A stretch of 21,955 nt of DNA from an uncultured Clostridia bacterium (GCA_944376785.1 CALWDV010000010.1:1-21955); one strand, 5' to 3'; positions 1 to 8,599 are shown, counted from the stretch's first letter. A program made the numbers and translations. Notes: generated from the sequence alone by a model not told the origin.

Positions 1-2390
1 ATTTTACCTTTCTTAGCTTCAATTTCGTAATCTTTCCTTGCAATGTCATCATTAGCTTTTGCTAGTTCAGCTGAATCTTTAATTTGTTTTACGCACACAT
101 CTACAAAAGGTTTTAATCCATCTGTAATTTTTGGGCCATTTTTTATTCCCAATGCAAAATTATTGTTTGCAGTGGCAATACTTACAAAAGCTTTCATTAC
201 TGCATTTTCAATTTGTTTAACATCAACATTACCATCTTTATCAAAAAATTTGCTTACATCAAAACTAGCCGAAGTTTTGGCAATTATTGCCTCAAATTGT
301 TTTGAATTTACATTAAAAGATCTGTGTAAACCACTATTTGATACACTTACAATGTAATTAGATACATATGTTTTTAGTTGTTTATTAGTAACTTCTGCTA
401 TAGTTTGAACTCTGCTATTTAGTAAATCAATTTTTTCATCTTGAAGTTGTTTATATTCAGAATCTAAAACTTTTCTTTCACGTTGAAGTGTTTTATCACG
501 TTCATTTAATGTTTTTAATGTCTTTTTTGCATCATTTAAATCTTTTTCTTTTAAAGATTTTTTTGTTGTTTTTTGTGCTTCTTTAACTCTTTTTTCAGCA
601 ATAGAATAAATATCAACAACTGCCTCTAAGTTTTTAAATTTAAACTGTCCTAAAATATGTTCACAAACTCTTAAATCTTCTTTTAACCCAATAAAATCAC
701 AAACTGCTGAATTTAATTCAGAAATGTTTTGCACTTGTTGTTTATTTTGTAAAATAATTGCTGTGGCTAAATAATCTTTGTTTATTTCTTTTGGTAATTT
801 AACTCCAAATTTTTTAGCAAGTTCTGTTAATTTTACCTTATCTAAATCAATTCCATAGCTTTTTGCATATTCAACAACCTCATCTTCCTTTTTAAACTCA
901 AACATTTCTAATGCAGAAATTTTAGGTGCAAGTGACATTTGAACACTATTAATTAACAAAATATTATCTTTAATCATTGCAAAATCATTTGCATAATTAG
1001 ACAATATATCAAATTCTCTTGGTTCAGAAAACTTATATTTATTTTCTTTAACATATTTTTCATCGCCATCTTTTAAAACAACGCTTTTTGACATCTCATC
1101 AAAAATAGTTTTATATTTTGGAATAATAGTATTTTTTGTTTGAGACATTAAAGTTTCATTTGTATTTCTTAAAACAGTTCTAAGCAAATTTCTTTCGCTT
1201 CTATTAATAAATCTGTTTTGTGTTCCACTTGTGTTTTCAGTTCCATTAATTGCTGCTTCAGCAAATTCTTGTGCCTGAGATTGTAAATCAACTGATACAT
1301 TTGGAGAATTATAGTTAGCTTCTTTAATCATTTTATCACAATCTGAGTCAAGCTGAACTAATTTTGTTTTATATACTCTATGAGAAACTAAGTAAGCTGC
1401 ATCTAATTTAAAATCTATGCTGGCTTGTGATTGAATTTCTTTTGCCATTGGTAATAAACCAGTAAATAATGGCACTGGGGATTCTAATGTTGATTCAAGT
1501 TCAACAACTTTATCATCTTGCATGGTATATCCACACAAAGAATCTAAAAATCCTACTAATCTATCTTCGCCCAAAGCTTTTCTAACTTGTTTATAATCTC
1601 TTTTATTTACAGATCCATCTTTGTTAAAAGTTAATTGAGCCGTTTGAATTTTGCCTTTTGCATCAGTATATGAAACTGGCATTAAAACTGAATGTAAAGC
1701 TAGAACAGAAACCGGAATGTTGGCATAATCTGAATACTTGTTTAAAATACCTTCTCTGCCACCACCAAATTGTTCAGCAATAGCATAAGAATCTATACTA
1801 TCACTAACAAAATCTCTAAAAAACAAATCTTGTTCATGTTCTTTTGCATATTCTTTTGCAGTTTTATAAAATTTTTCAACTCTTTGTAAATTCTCGTTTG
1901 AAGCTTCTTCTTCTTTTGCAAAATTGTCTGCTTGCCATTGTCTATAATCTGAAACTTTAATTCTTATTTTGCCATTTACTTCTTCAATCGCTTCAGGGTA
2001 TCTCTCATTGAATTCTTCAATTTCTGCTTCTGTTAACTTACCAGGGAAAACTGATTCATGAACATAAACAAATTTTGCATAATTTGACTTTTTAAATTCA
2101 TCCTCTAATGTTTCTCTTAAATCAGTTGTTAATGTGTCACTAAAATATATTCCACTTAATGCATTATTTTTAACAAAATCTGTTGAATAAGCTTGTGTAT
2201 AATCAGGTTGTGTAACAACAGAATCATATGCACCCGTTTCATCATTCAAAGTTGGTTGAATAAATTCACTTTGAACCTTTTTAGCTCTATTGTTTAGATC
2301 TACTTTTGATGCTTGAACATGTGCTCTATGCACAATTCCAGCATTTTTAATTTTTGTTTTAATATTATTAATTAAATCTTTTAATGCCAT
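1..2390 (-). CDS. Large unrecognised cytoplasmic-looking protein, 3' end outside window
   Basis: An uninterrupted minus-strand frame runs from ATG at 2390 to the left edge with no stop, giving at least 796 residues. The N-terminus reads MALKDLINNIKTKIK. GGGG at 2401-2404 lies 10 nt before the ATG, and a good promoter sits just upstream. I see no signal peptide or convincing membrane segment, so it is probably cytoplasmic. Most of the chain looks like mixed, charged, helix-rich globular protein. Residues about 597-665 are very rich in Lys, Glu, Gln and Leu and look like a coiled coil. I recognise no catalytic motif: there is no P-loop and no HUH or relaxase-type histidine cluster. It reads in the same direction as the VirB4-like gene but is separated from it by a terminator and its own promoter. 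It may be a soluble partner or substrate of the T4SS-like machine, but that rests on position only. Confidence 0.85.
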   Translation of the reverse strand, partial: MALKDLINNIKTKIKNAGIVHRAHVQASKVDLNNRAKKVQSEFIQPTLNDETGAYDSVVTQPDYTQAYSTDFVKNNALSGIYFSDTLTTDLRETLEDEFKKSNYAKFVYVHESVFPGKLTEAEIEEFNERYPEAIEEVNGKIRIKVSDYRQWQADNFAKEEEASNENLQRVEKFYKTAKEYAKEHEQDLFFRDFVSDSIDSYAIAEQFGGGREGILNKYSDYANIPVSVLALHSVLMPVSYTDAKGKIQTAQLTFNKDGSVNKRDYKQVRKALGEDRLVGFLDSLCGYTMQDDKVVELESTLESPVPLFTGLLPMAKEIQSQASIDFKLDAAYLVSHRVYKTKLVQLDSDCDKMIKEANYNSPNVSVDLQSQAQEFAEAAINGTENTSGTQNRFINRSERNLLRTVLRNTNETLMSQTKNTIIPKYKTIFDEMSKSVVLKDGDEKYVKENKYKFSEPREFDILSNYANDFAMIKDNILLINSVQMSLAPKISALEMFEFKKEDEVVEYAKSYGIDLDKVKLTELAKKFGVKLPKEINKDYLATAIILQNKQQVQNISELNSAVCDFIGLKEDLRVCEHILGQFKFKNLEAVVDIYSIAEKRVKEAQKTTKKSLKEKDLNDAKKTLKTLNERDKTLQRERKVLDSEYKQLQDEKIDLLNSRVQTIAEVTNKQLKTYVSNYIVSVSNSGLHRSFNVNSKQFEAIIAKTSASFDVSKFFDKDGNVDVKQIENAVMKAFVSIATANNNFALGIKNGPKITDGLKPFVDVCVKQIKDSAELAKANDDIARKDYEIEAKKGK

Positions 2391-2421
2391 TTAAATAATT
2401 CCCCTTTAATTATTTTAAAAT

Positions 2422-2450
2422 ATAATAGCATAAATGCGTGATATTTTCAA
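2422..2450 (-). promoter_or_regulatory. Promoter of the large unknown gene
   Basis: On the minus strand, TTGAAA (2450-2445) is followed after 17 bp by TATTAT (2427-2422). TGC directly precedes the -10, so it is also an extended -10. The predicted start leaves a leader of about 25 nt. The spacer contains the small palindrome GCATAAATGC. The promoter lies after the terminator of the VirB4-like gene, so the unknown gene is probably its own transcription unit. Confidence 0.6.
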
Positions 2451-2482
2451 TATTTTATTAAAAAAATCTATATTATTAACAA

Positions 2483-2514
2483 AAAAACATATGTGAATTT
2501 TCACATATGTTTTT
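2483..2514 (-). terminator. Intrinsic terminator of the VirB4-like gene
   Basis: A perfect 15-bp inverted repeat (2483-2497 with 2500-2514, 2-nt centre) starts just after the stop codon at 2521-2523. On the minus strand it is followed by a run of T. The stem is AT-rich with a CATATGTGAA core, so its strength is uncertain, but position and T-run fit a Rho-independent terminator. Confidence 0.65.
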
Positions 2515-2520
2515 AATTTT

Positions 2521-5172
2521 TTAAGAATTTTTTTGTTCAAAAATTGTTCTAACAACTGGCAATGCTTCAATTTGAACTGTTGTTCTTTTCATTGCACTTG
2601 TAATTAAGAATGCCTGTCCACGTTTTGCAGTTATAATTGTGTCTTTTTCTTCATCGTTAATTCCACCTGCATTTCTATAAAGCTCAATTAAGTCGGTCAT
2701 ATCGTTTGGTGCAAGAGCAAAAATCATTGAATATTGACTGGCATTAATAACTGCTGTTGATTGTTGAGCAATTTCTGCTGTTCCAACGAAGTCCTTAATG
2801 TTTTGTGTAATAATTATTTGCATTCCATAATATTTACGAATACGTTTTGCCATTTGAACCATGAAATCAAGCGCAACAGGGAATTTTTTGTTAATGAAAA
2901 CGTGCGCTTCATCAACGCAAACAATAACACGGCGATGTTCTTCTTCAAGCATATCTGGGTCGTTGAAATATTTTAAGTTAAAGTCACGGTTTTTAATAAT
3001 TTCATTATTCAAATATTTGAATACAAGTAACATTTGAGCGTTTGCAATTAATTCGTTGTTGTTTGCAAGTAGGGTTCTAAAATTGAAACAAATAAAGTTT
3101 TCGTTTGTTGAAATACTGGTTGGACCATTCCACAAGTTACTGTTTCTGCCACCAGTTGCAAATTTTTCAACATAGGTTTTAACTGTTTGCAAATTTCTAA
3201 CAACATATGGTTCACTTTCAGTGTTTAATCTGTTATTAACAAGTTTCATTAAATCATCAAAAATTGGAAAATCTTCAGGTTTTAAGCTTGCAATATCGGT
3301 TTGTGGACCAATATTTTTTTCAGCATATAAATCAACAATAATTGAGTTTAAAGTTTCAAATGCATCTGTGTTAATACCTGTTAAAATAACTTTAAAAAAG
3401 TTTTCTAAAAATTGTAAGTGCCCGTTAAATGAGTCATCTACCCCACCTTCTTCTGCTTCCAGTGAAGGATATATATGGAAAGGATTAAAAATACCACTAA
3501 CCGATGATGCAACGTCAATCATTTTACCATTTAAGTTATGACACAAAATTTCATATTCGTTTTCTGGGTCAAGAATGAAAACACGGGTGTTATCAGCAGC
3601 AAAGTTGGTTAAAAGTGTTTTTGTTGCGAATGATTTTCCACCACCAGATTTTCCAATGATAACCATGTTTGAGTTAACACGTTCATTATTTCTTTGGAAA
3701 AAGTTAACAAACACAGGATATTGATTATATCCCAAATAAAAGCCATTTTTATCTTTTAATTCGCTTGAAATAAATGGGAACATTGCACACAAACTGCTTG
3801 TGTGAATTCCACGGCAATATTCGGTTAATGTGTCTAATCTTGAAATGTTTGCACTAACAAAAGCATTAATTTGACGTCCAAAGTTTTCTGCATATTTAAA
3901 GCCATATTGTTTTAAAACTGCCCTAACTTCTTTTTTAACACCTTCTTCTGCTGTAATGTGAATGTTAGTGTCATAAATATTTTCATTATTAGTTTTTAAA
4001 CTTGCCAACAATTCACGCAAAGAATCATAGTGAGTTTGGTTTTCAATTTGAGCACTGGCTCTAAATGCCTTACTTAACTTAACTTCCATTTCCATTAATG
4101 ATTTATCAAGCATTTTTTCTGCTTTATACTTATCAACAGGAGTAATGTTCACCACAACTCTGCAATTATCTAATTGGAAAATTGGATATAACCAAGCATT
4201 AGCAACTTCCAAAGGATAGTCAGTTATTGTGAAAGTTCTATATGTTCTATCATCAATATTTGTTGTGTTAATTTTAAATTTTACTTTGTTTGGACTAGCC
4301 CATTTAATTTTTTCTTCATTATTTAAAATATTTAATTCACGTTCATCAAAATCGTCTGTGAAAGTACTTTTTAAAAATACTAACAACTGATTTCCTGTTA
4401 AAATATCGGTTGCAACAGGTGTTTGAGAACTTAACATTGTTGCAACAATACCATTAACTGTGCTTTCTAATGCCTCACGGTCAGTGTCATAAACAACAAT
4501 ATAATAAAAATTCATTAAAACTTTCTTTTCATTGTTTAAAAGATTAATTGCACGTAATCTTTCTTCAAAAACTGGACTTCTTGCATCTAGTTCTTCGGCA
4601 CCATAAAGTCCACGATCTGCCATGTCCATAAGTGTGTTATATTTTTGGTCTTCAAAATTAACTAAATCGTCTAAAACAAGGGGTTTTTTGGTTTTTACAA
4701 TACTCATTTTTTGAGTTCTTCCTAAACGTTGAAAACATTGAGCAAATGTATTTAAAACCATTTCTTGTTTTTCAGCATCAAACGTTCCAAATTCAACAGG
4801 GTGAACTTCCATAACCATACCATAATATTCACCAAAACTTATAAATTTATCTGTTGAAAGTCCCATAAAAGGAATAATTCTTTTAATGTCGTCATTTTTG
4901 TTTTTAGGGTCTTTAAAATATTCTTTTTTATATGCTAAAAACTTAAACATTAAAACAACAGAATAATAAAGTTTTATTCCATCTGAAACAGGAACAAAAA
5001 GCATACACCAAAATGAAATAAAACTTAAACCAATATACCATTTATATGGCAAGTTACTAATAAAAATGAAAATTGCAGCAACCACTCCAACAATAGCAAG
5101 TAAAACGTCTAAAATTGAAACGTTGCGATAAACTTCGGTTTTAACCTTATTTTTTCTTGGAATAAATTTCAT
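2521..5172 (-). CDS. virB4: VirB4/TraE-family T4SS ATPase with PrgI-like membrane N-terminus
   Basis: This 883-residue protein is the energising ATPase of a type IV secretion system, acting at the inner face of the membrane in substrate transfer and pilus or channel assembly. Residues about 18-80 hold two hydrophobic segments in a PrgI/VirB3-like arrangement, here fused to the ATPase. Residues 100-480 form the VirB4 N-domain. The RecA-like motor follows: Walker A GKSGGGKS at 507-514, ILDPENEY at 533-540, Walker B VIVCVDEAHVF at 749-759 and the ITQNIKDF motif at 788-795. All key motor residues look intact. The start is supported by AGAGGG at 5183-5178, 5 nt before the ATG. Length is near the upper range for the family, as expected with a membrane fusion. 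A dedicated promoter and terminator flank it. Conjugation versus protein secretion cannot be told from this gene alone. Confidence 0.93.
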   Translation of the reverse strand: MKFIPRKNKVKTEVYRNVSILDVLLAIVGVVAAIFIFISNLPYKWYIGLSFISFWCMLFVPVSDGIKLYYSVVLMFKFLAYKKEYFKDPKNKNDDIKRIIPFMGLSTDKFISFGEYYGMVMEVHPVEFGTFDAEKQEMVLNTFAQCFQRLGRTQKMSIVKTKKPLVLDDLVNFEDQKYNTLMDMADRGLYGAEELDARSPVFEERLRAINLLNNEKKVLMNFYYIVVYDTDREALESTVNGIVATMLSSQTPVATDILTGNQLLVFLKSTFTDDFDERELNILNNEEKIKWASPNKVKFKINTTNIDDRTYRTFTITDYPLEVANAWLYPIFQLDNCRVVVNITPVDKYKAEKMLDKSLMEMEVKLSKAFRASAQIENQTHYDSLRELLASLKTNNENIYDTNIHITAEEGVKKEVRAVLKQYGFKYAENFGRQINAFVSANISRLDTLTEYCRGIHTSSLCAMFPFISSELKDKNGFYLGYNQYPVFVNFFQRNNERVNSNMVIIGKSGGGKSFATKTLLTNFAADNTRVFILDPENEYEILCHNLNGKMIDVASSVSGIFNPFHIYPSLEAEEGGVDDSFNGHLQFLENFFKVILTGINTDAFETLNSIIVDLYAEKNIGPQTDIASLKPEDFPIFDDLMKLVNNRLNTESEPYVVRNLQTVKTYVEKFATGGRNSNLWNGPTSISTNENFICFNFRTLLANNNELIANAQMLLVFKYLNNEIIKNRDFNLKYFNDPDMLEEEHRRVIVCVDEAHVFINKKFPVALDFMVQMAKRIRKYYGMQIIITQNIKDFVGTAEIAQQSTAVINASQYSMIFALAPNDMTDLIELYRNAGGINDEEKDTIITAKRGQAFLITSAMKRTTVQIEALPVVRTIFEQKNS

Positions 5173-5245
5173 AATTTCCCTCTTAAAACATTATTAATAA
5201 TAGTTATTTGCAAAATTATGTGTATAATTAATCACTATACAATTT

Positions 5246-5273
5246 AGTATATAATAAATATTTAATTTAACAA
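5246..5273 (-). promoter_or_regulatory. Candidate promoter of the VirB4-like gene
   Basis: In the 180-bp gap between the VirB6-like stop and the VirB4-like start, the minus strand reads TTGTTA (5273-5268), a 16-bp spacer, then TATACT (5251-5246). The leader would be about 65 nt and includes a small inverted repeat, TGTATA/TATACA (5221-5226 and 5236-5241). The region is extremely AT-rich, so chance matches are possible. Confidence 0.45.
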
Positions 5274-5331
5274 AATAAATTTAACAATATTTATTAAATC
5301 AAACAATATTAAATAATCAACAAATAAAAAA

Positions 5332-5357
5332 AATAAAACCCAATTATGGGTCTTATT
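5332..5357 (-). terminator. Intrinsic terminator of the VirB6-like gene
   Basis: An 11-bp stem (5332-5342 with 5347-5357, one G-U pair) with a 4-nt loop and a CCCA/TGGG core overlaps the stop codon at 5353-5355. On the minus strand it is followed by a T-rich run. It is a compact Rho-independent terminator that should separate this gene from the VirB4-like gene. Confidence 0.75.
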
Positions 5358-7695
5358 TTTTATCTTTATTCTTTTCTTCCATTGCTTTTTCAATATTTTG
5401 TTTTGTTTGCTGAACAATTTGATGAATAGCTTTAGTAATTAGTTCTTCATTAACTTTAGCCCCCCTAGGCAAACTTCTTTTATAAGCGTCAATTTGATCA
5501 GCAATTGTTTGTTTAATATCACTAGAATCCATAATAGCTTGCAAATCAAACTTACTAGAATTAATAACTTTTATAGTATTATTAGCATCGGCCTGTACTG
5601 ATTCAACGCCATGTCTGAATTGTTTGAATAATTTACTATCGACAACTTGATTTGCAGTAAAGTGACCAGAATCCATCATAGCTCTAACATTTTCTCCAGC
5701 TTGTATTGCATCTTTAACTGCTTTTGTCTGTTCGTTTTGATTTTTTAATGTGTTTAAAATTTCCATCAAAGCATCATAGAATCCACTTGCATCACCACTA
5801 TCTCCTTTAGATTTTGCAATAGTTGCTTTTTGTGACAATGTTTTGCCAGTGATTTTACCTACCTTTATTTGTCCATTTTTGTCAATAGTTACTTCCCTAC
5901 CTTTAATGCCAGCTAAATCTGAAGCAAAGCCAGTTTTTTGTTCTGAAGCTCCTTTTTGAAAAGCGTCATCTTTTTCTTTTTTCTCTCTTTCTCTCTTTCT
6001 TTTTGTTTGTCCACCAGACATAAAATCATCAAATGATTGTTGACGTTCTTTGATTTCATCTTCTGACCCCATTGACATAAAACGATCGCCAATAGTTCCT
6101 TCCCCATTCTTAATTCTTTCTGCTCTGGCTTTTCTCTTTTTATCTCTTGCTTCTTGAGCTTTTTCCACATCTGTTTCTTCACTGAATGGTTTTATCATTC
6201 CACCCGTATATCCACCAATCACATCATTTGCAGCTTTTCCAATGTTTCCCAAACCTTTTTGTAGAAATTTACTTCCTTGTTTACCTAACGTATTACCAAC
6301 GGCATTCATTGCTTTACCTAAACCAGCAAACTTTCCTCCACCAGCAGCCAATTTTGCACCAGCTGCAGCAATTCCTGGTGCCGCAGCTAAAGCAACAGGT
6401 GCTGCTGCAACTGCGGCCATAGTTCCAACAGTTTTTCCAACCTTTTTAGCCATTGGTCCACCAATAGCATTTACATCATCAGCATTAATCATGTCAGATA
6501 AAAACTTGATTAGATCTTTGATCATAAATAATCCAGTTAAAGTTACTAAAATTGTAACTAAACCATTAGCACCATTAAAATCAAATCCAGCAGTTAAACC
6601 ACCCACGGCACCCATACCATCAAAAGTTAATGGTTGGAATAACTTTATATTATTAACAACTGGCAAAACAAGCATTACTAAATTAAAACCAACTATTGTG
6701 CCATAAGCACCTAAAATATTTGCCAAGAATGATTTTTTCCAACTATTAAATGGAGAATTTGTAAGAGGCATTAATGCAACAACAGGTGGTGAAACCATAA
6801 ATAAAATTGCCCCTTTAATTAATCTCATTATCATTCCAAATGTTGCATTAATCATTATTCCACAAGCTGCTAACGATGCACCTATATATAATAAATAATT
6901 TAGTTCATATACATTATAATAAAGTATAACAAATTCCCAATTTGCATAAGGTCTAAATGCACTTCCAGAATCAAATATACCTGCGCCAGTACTCCAACTT
7001 AATCCTTCATTATCTTTAAAGAAATTATCAATAATTTGAGCACATTCTTCTCTATTAGTTTCATTTATATTTCCTGAAATGCCAACCCATTTTTTTAATT
7101 CATCAGTTAAGTCACTACCATATCTTACACGATTTGTATTTGCGGCAGCTGATACAAAAATAGTTGATCCAATTGATGAAGTTCCACTAGATAAATTTGT
7201 TGCTCTATCAACAGTTTTTAATAATGCATTAGTTATTGCAACGCCACCAAAGCAACAAATTGGAACCAAAAAGAACATTAATAAACTTTTTAATGCCTGA
7301 CCAAAAATAGCTCCTTTACTATTTTTGCTCCCCTCTGTTGTAAATTCTATTCTAATAACTTGAATTATTGCAGCAACTATTACCATAACAACAGCAACTA
7401 AACTAAGTGCAATTAGAACCTGAACAACATTAGAGTTTGTGAACATTTGTAATAATGGATCAATACCTTCAACTTTCTCAGTTCCAACCCAATAAACATC
7501 CATTCCACAAAGTTTTCTAAAAGTTCCTTGTAGCATATCGGCAATATTGGCAAAACTTGTTCCAATTTTAAACCATAATTGAGCTAAAAGTGTGTTAATT
7601 AATTCAAAAACCCAGCCAACAACCCAAATTATAAATTCAGTTAGCCAATTAATTAAGAAATCAAAAATTCCTAATGACATTGATGCAAAATGCAT
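5353..7695 (-). CDS. VirB6/TrbL-like polytopic T4SS channel protein with long charged tail
   Basis: This is a 780-residue integral membrane protein. Hydrophobic segments lie at about 10-42, 90-115, 129-157, 256-312 (probably two), 322-349 and 377-400. A polar loop at about 160-250 is likely extracellular. An Ala/Gly-rich stretch (about 415-500) follows, then a very charged Lys/Glu/Gln-rich tail to 780 that is probably cytoplasmic. A membrane core of this type beside a VirB4 ATPase and a VirB2-like protein is the pattern of VirB6/TrbL channel proteins. The family is too divergent for one diagnostic motif, so the call rests on topology and context. GGAGG at 7709-7705 lies 9 nt before the ATG at 7695; an internal Met at 7680 is less well placed. 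The roughly 280-residue soluble tail is long for VirB6 and may bind the ATPases or substrates. Confidence 0.75.
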   Translation of the reverse strand: MHFASMSLGIFDFLINWLTEFIIWVVGWVFELINTLLAQLWFKIGTSFANIADMLQGTFRKLCGMDVYWVGTEKVEGIDPLLQMFTNSNVVQVLIALSLVAVVMVIVAAIIQVIRIEFTTEGSKNSKGAIFGQALKSLLMFFLVPICCFGGVAITNALLKTVDRATNLSSGTSSIGSTIFVSAAANTNRVRYGSDLTDELKKWVGISGNINETNREECAQIIDNFFKDNEGLSWSTGAGIFDSGSAFRPYANWEFVILYYNVYELNYLLYIGASLAACGIMINATFGMIMRLIKGAILFMVSPPVVALMPLTNSPFNSWKKSFLANILGAYGTIVGFNLVMLVLPVVNNIKLFQPLTFDGMGAVGGLTAGFDFNGANGLVTILVTLTGLFMIKDLIKFLSDMINADDVNAIGGPMAKKVGKTVGTMAAVAAAPVALAAAPGIAAAGAKLAAGGGKFAGLGKAMNAVGNTLGKQGSKFLQKGLGNIGKAANDVIGGYTGGMIKPFSEETDVEKAQEARDKKRKARAERIKNGEGTIGDRFMSMGSEDEIKERQQSFDDFMSGGQTKRKREREKKEKDDAFQKGASEQKTGFASDLAGIKGREVTIDKNGQIKVGKITGKTLSQKATIAKSKGDSGDASGFYDALMEILNTLKNQNEQTKAVKDAIQAGENVRAMMDSGHFTANQVVDSKLFKQFRHGVESVQADANNTIKVINSSKFDLQAIMDSSDIKQTIADQIDAYKRSLPRGAKVNEELITKAIHQIVQQTKQNIEKAMEEKNKDKK

Positions 7696-7704
7696 AGTTC
7701 CCTT

Positions 7705-7825
7705 CCTCCAAAAGTTTTTGTTTAACTATTTTAATGGTGATTTAATAATAGTTAAACTTAATAAACATAGTTATGTTTATACTTTTTATTGATTTAATTT
7801 TACATCATAAAGCGCCAAAAATCAA
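7705..7825 (-). promoter_or_regulatory. Promoter and two-hairpin leader of the VirB6-like gene
   Basis: On the minus strand, TTGATT (7825-7820), a 17-bp spacer and TAAAAT (7802-7797) form a plausible promoter. Between it and the GGAGG site (7709-7705) are two hairpins. The first is a 9-bp palindrome with a 2-nt centre (7761-7769 with 7772-7780). The second is a perfect 11-bp inverted repeat with a 16-nt loop (7720-7730 with 7747-7757). A leader RNA of about 95 nt would fold both just before the ribosome site. They could also be operator sites in DNA. Confidence 0.4.
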
Positions 7826-7947
7826 TAAAATATTATAAATATATATTTTTTTAGTATTATTTTAACAAATAAGAATATTAATATTTTTATTTTTTGTTAT
7901 TTTAGTAATTTAATGCAACTTTATTTAAAATGTTAAAATTGAATAAA
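7826..7947. other. AT-rich gene-free stretch
   Basis: This is the rest of the gap between the small VirB2-like gene and the VirB6-like gene. It is almost pure A and T. I find no reading frame with a ribosome site, no RNA gene and no clear repeat beyond low complexity. Confidence 0.5.
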
Positions 7948-7973
7948 AAAAAGACATCATTCGATGTCTTTTT
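7948..7973 (-). terminator. Intrinsic terminator of the small VirB2-like gene
   Basis: An 11-bp stem (7948-7958 with 7963-7973), core GACATC/GATGTC, with a 4-nt ATTC loop. On the minus strand it is followed by a short T-rich stretch, a few bases past the stop codon at 7980. It separates this gene from the VirB6-like gene. Confidence 0.75.
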
Positions 7974-7979
7974 AATGTT

Positions 7980-8360
7980 TTACTTACTTCCACTAAAACT
8001 ATCAATCCAAGTTGCAATAGCTTCTGCATTTGCTGTGAATAATTTTAATAAAATTAATAACAAAATTGTAACAACTAAACCAATAATGGCGTTAATCATA
8101 CGTTTTTTTGCTTCTTCACGTTTATCAGCACTTTCTGCCTTACTAAAATTAACACCTAAAATTATTGCGTAAATTGAACCTGCTGTTCCAACAAGAATTA
8201 AAATTGGAACTAACATTGCATCTAAAATTTCAACAACTGGCTCAAAAACTCTTTTATAAAATGACATAACTTCTTCATTTGTATCTGGATCACCTAACAT
8301 GTTCATTCCACCAATAAATCCCATTACTGATTGAGCAATTTGCATTAGTAACATTTGCAT
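7980..8360 (-). CDS. Small two-helix membrane protein, VirB2/TrbC-like
   Basis: This 126-residue protein has two strong hydrophobic helices, at about 49-70 (MLVPILILVGTAGSIYAIIL) and about 90-107 (IIGLVVTILLLILLKLF). A short Lys/Arg/Glu-rich loop, with SADKREEAKKRM, joins them. This helix-charged loop-helix pattern is that of TrbC/VirB2 pilins and of small membrane subunits of Gram-positive T4SS. There is no typical cleaved signal; the first 45 residues are moderately hydrophobic to polar (MQMLLMQIAQSVMGFIGGMN). GGAGG at 8372-8368 lies 7 nt before the ATG. It has its own promoter and terminator and is divergent from the coupling gene. It may be a pilin-like or channel subunit. Sequence signal in such short proteins is weak, so the family is assigned by topology and neighbours. 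Confidence 0.7.
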   Translation of the reverse strand: MQMLLMQIAQSVMGFIGGMNMLGDPDTNEEVMSFYKRVFEPVVEILDAMLVPILILVGTAGSIYAIILGVNFSKAESADKREEAKKRMINAIIGLVVTILLLILLKLFTANAEAIATWIDSFSGSK

Positions 8361-8397
8361 ATAATTTCCTCCATCATTTCAATCATATCTTACGATA

Positions 8398-8426
8398 ATC
8401 TTATCACAATAATTAACATTACTCAA
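8398..8426 (-). promoter_or_regulatory. Promoter of the small VirB2-like gene
   Basis: On the minus strand, TTGAGT (8426-8421), a 17-bp spacer and TAAGAT (8403-8398) lead into a leader of about 30 nt with a strong GGAGG site. A second, closer pair is TTGTGA (8409-8404), 16 bp, TATGAT (8387-8382). It would leave almost no leader before the ribosome site, so the first is preferred. Confidence 0.5.
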
Positions 8427-8535
8427 ATGTTTTACACATTTTTTTTTAAAATTATTAAAAAATTATGCATTTATTTTGCTTAGTTGCTTTTATTACTGAA
8501 AAAATTAAAAACAACTAAATAATTTTTTTAAAAAA

Positions 8536-8586
8536 ATAGTTTTATTTTTAAGATAGTTTTATTTTTAAGACAGTATTTTTATTTTT
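8536..8586. repeat. 17-bp tandem repeat in the divergent intergenic region
   Basis: ATAGTTTTATTTTTAAG occurs twice head to tail (8536-8552 and 8553-8569) with no mismatch. A degenerate third copy beginning ACAGTATTTTTATTTTT follows from 8570. It lies about 30 bp upstream of the coupling-gene -35, between the two divergent promoters, where an operator would be expected. Replication slippage in an AT-rich spacer is the plain alternative. Confidence 0.6.
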
Positions 8587-8599
8587 TTTTTAAATTTAT

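Noticed and set aside
43..357. Plus-strand open frame of 104 codons
   Set aside because: It lies wholly antisense to the large unknown gene, which is open across the whole 2390 bases with a promoter and ribosome site.
3221..3541. Plus-strand open frame of 106 codons
   Set aside because: It is antisense to the conserved motor domain of the VirB4-like gene and has no support of its own.
6242..6706. Plus-strand open frame of 154 codons, Pro/Ala-rich
   Set aside because: It is the antisense of the Ala/Gly-rich part of the VirB6-like gene; composition explains the open frame, and there is no ribosome site or recognisable product.
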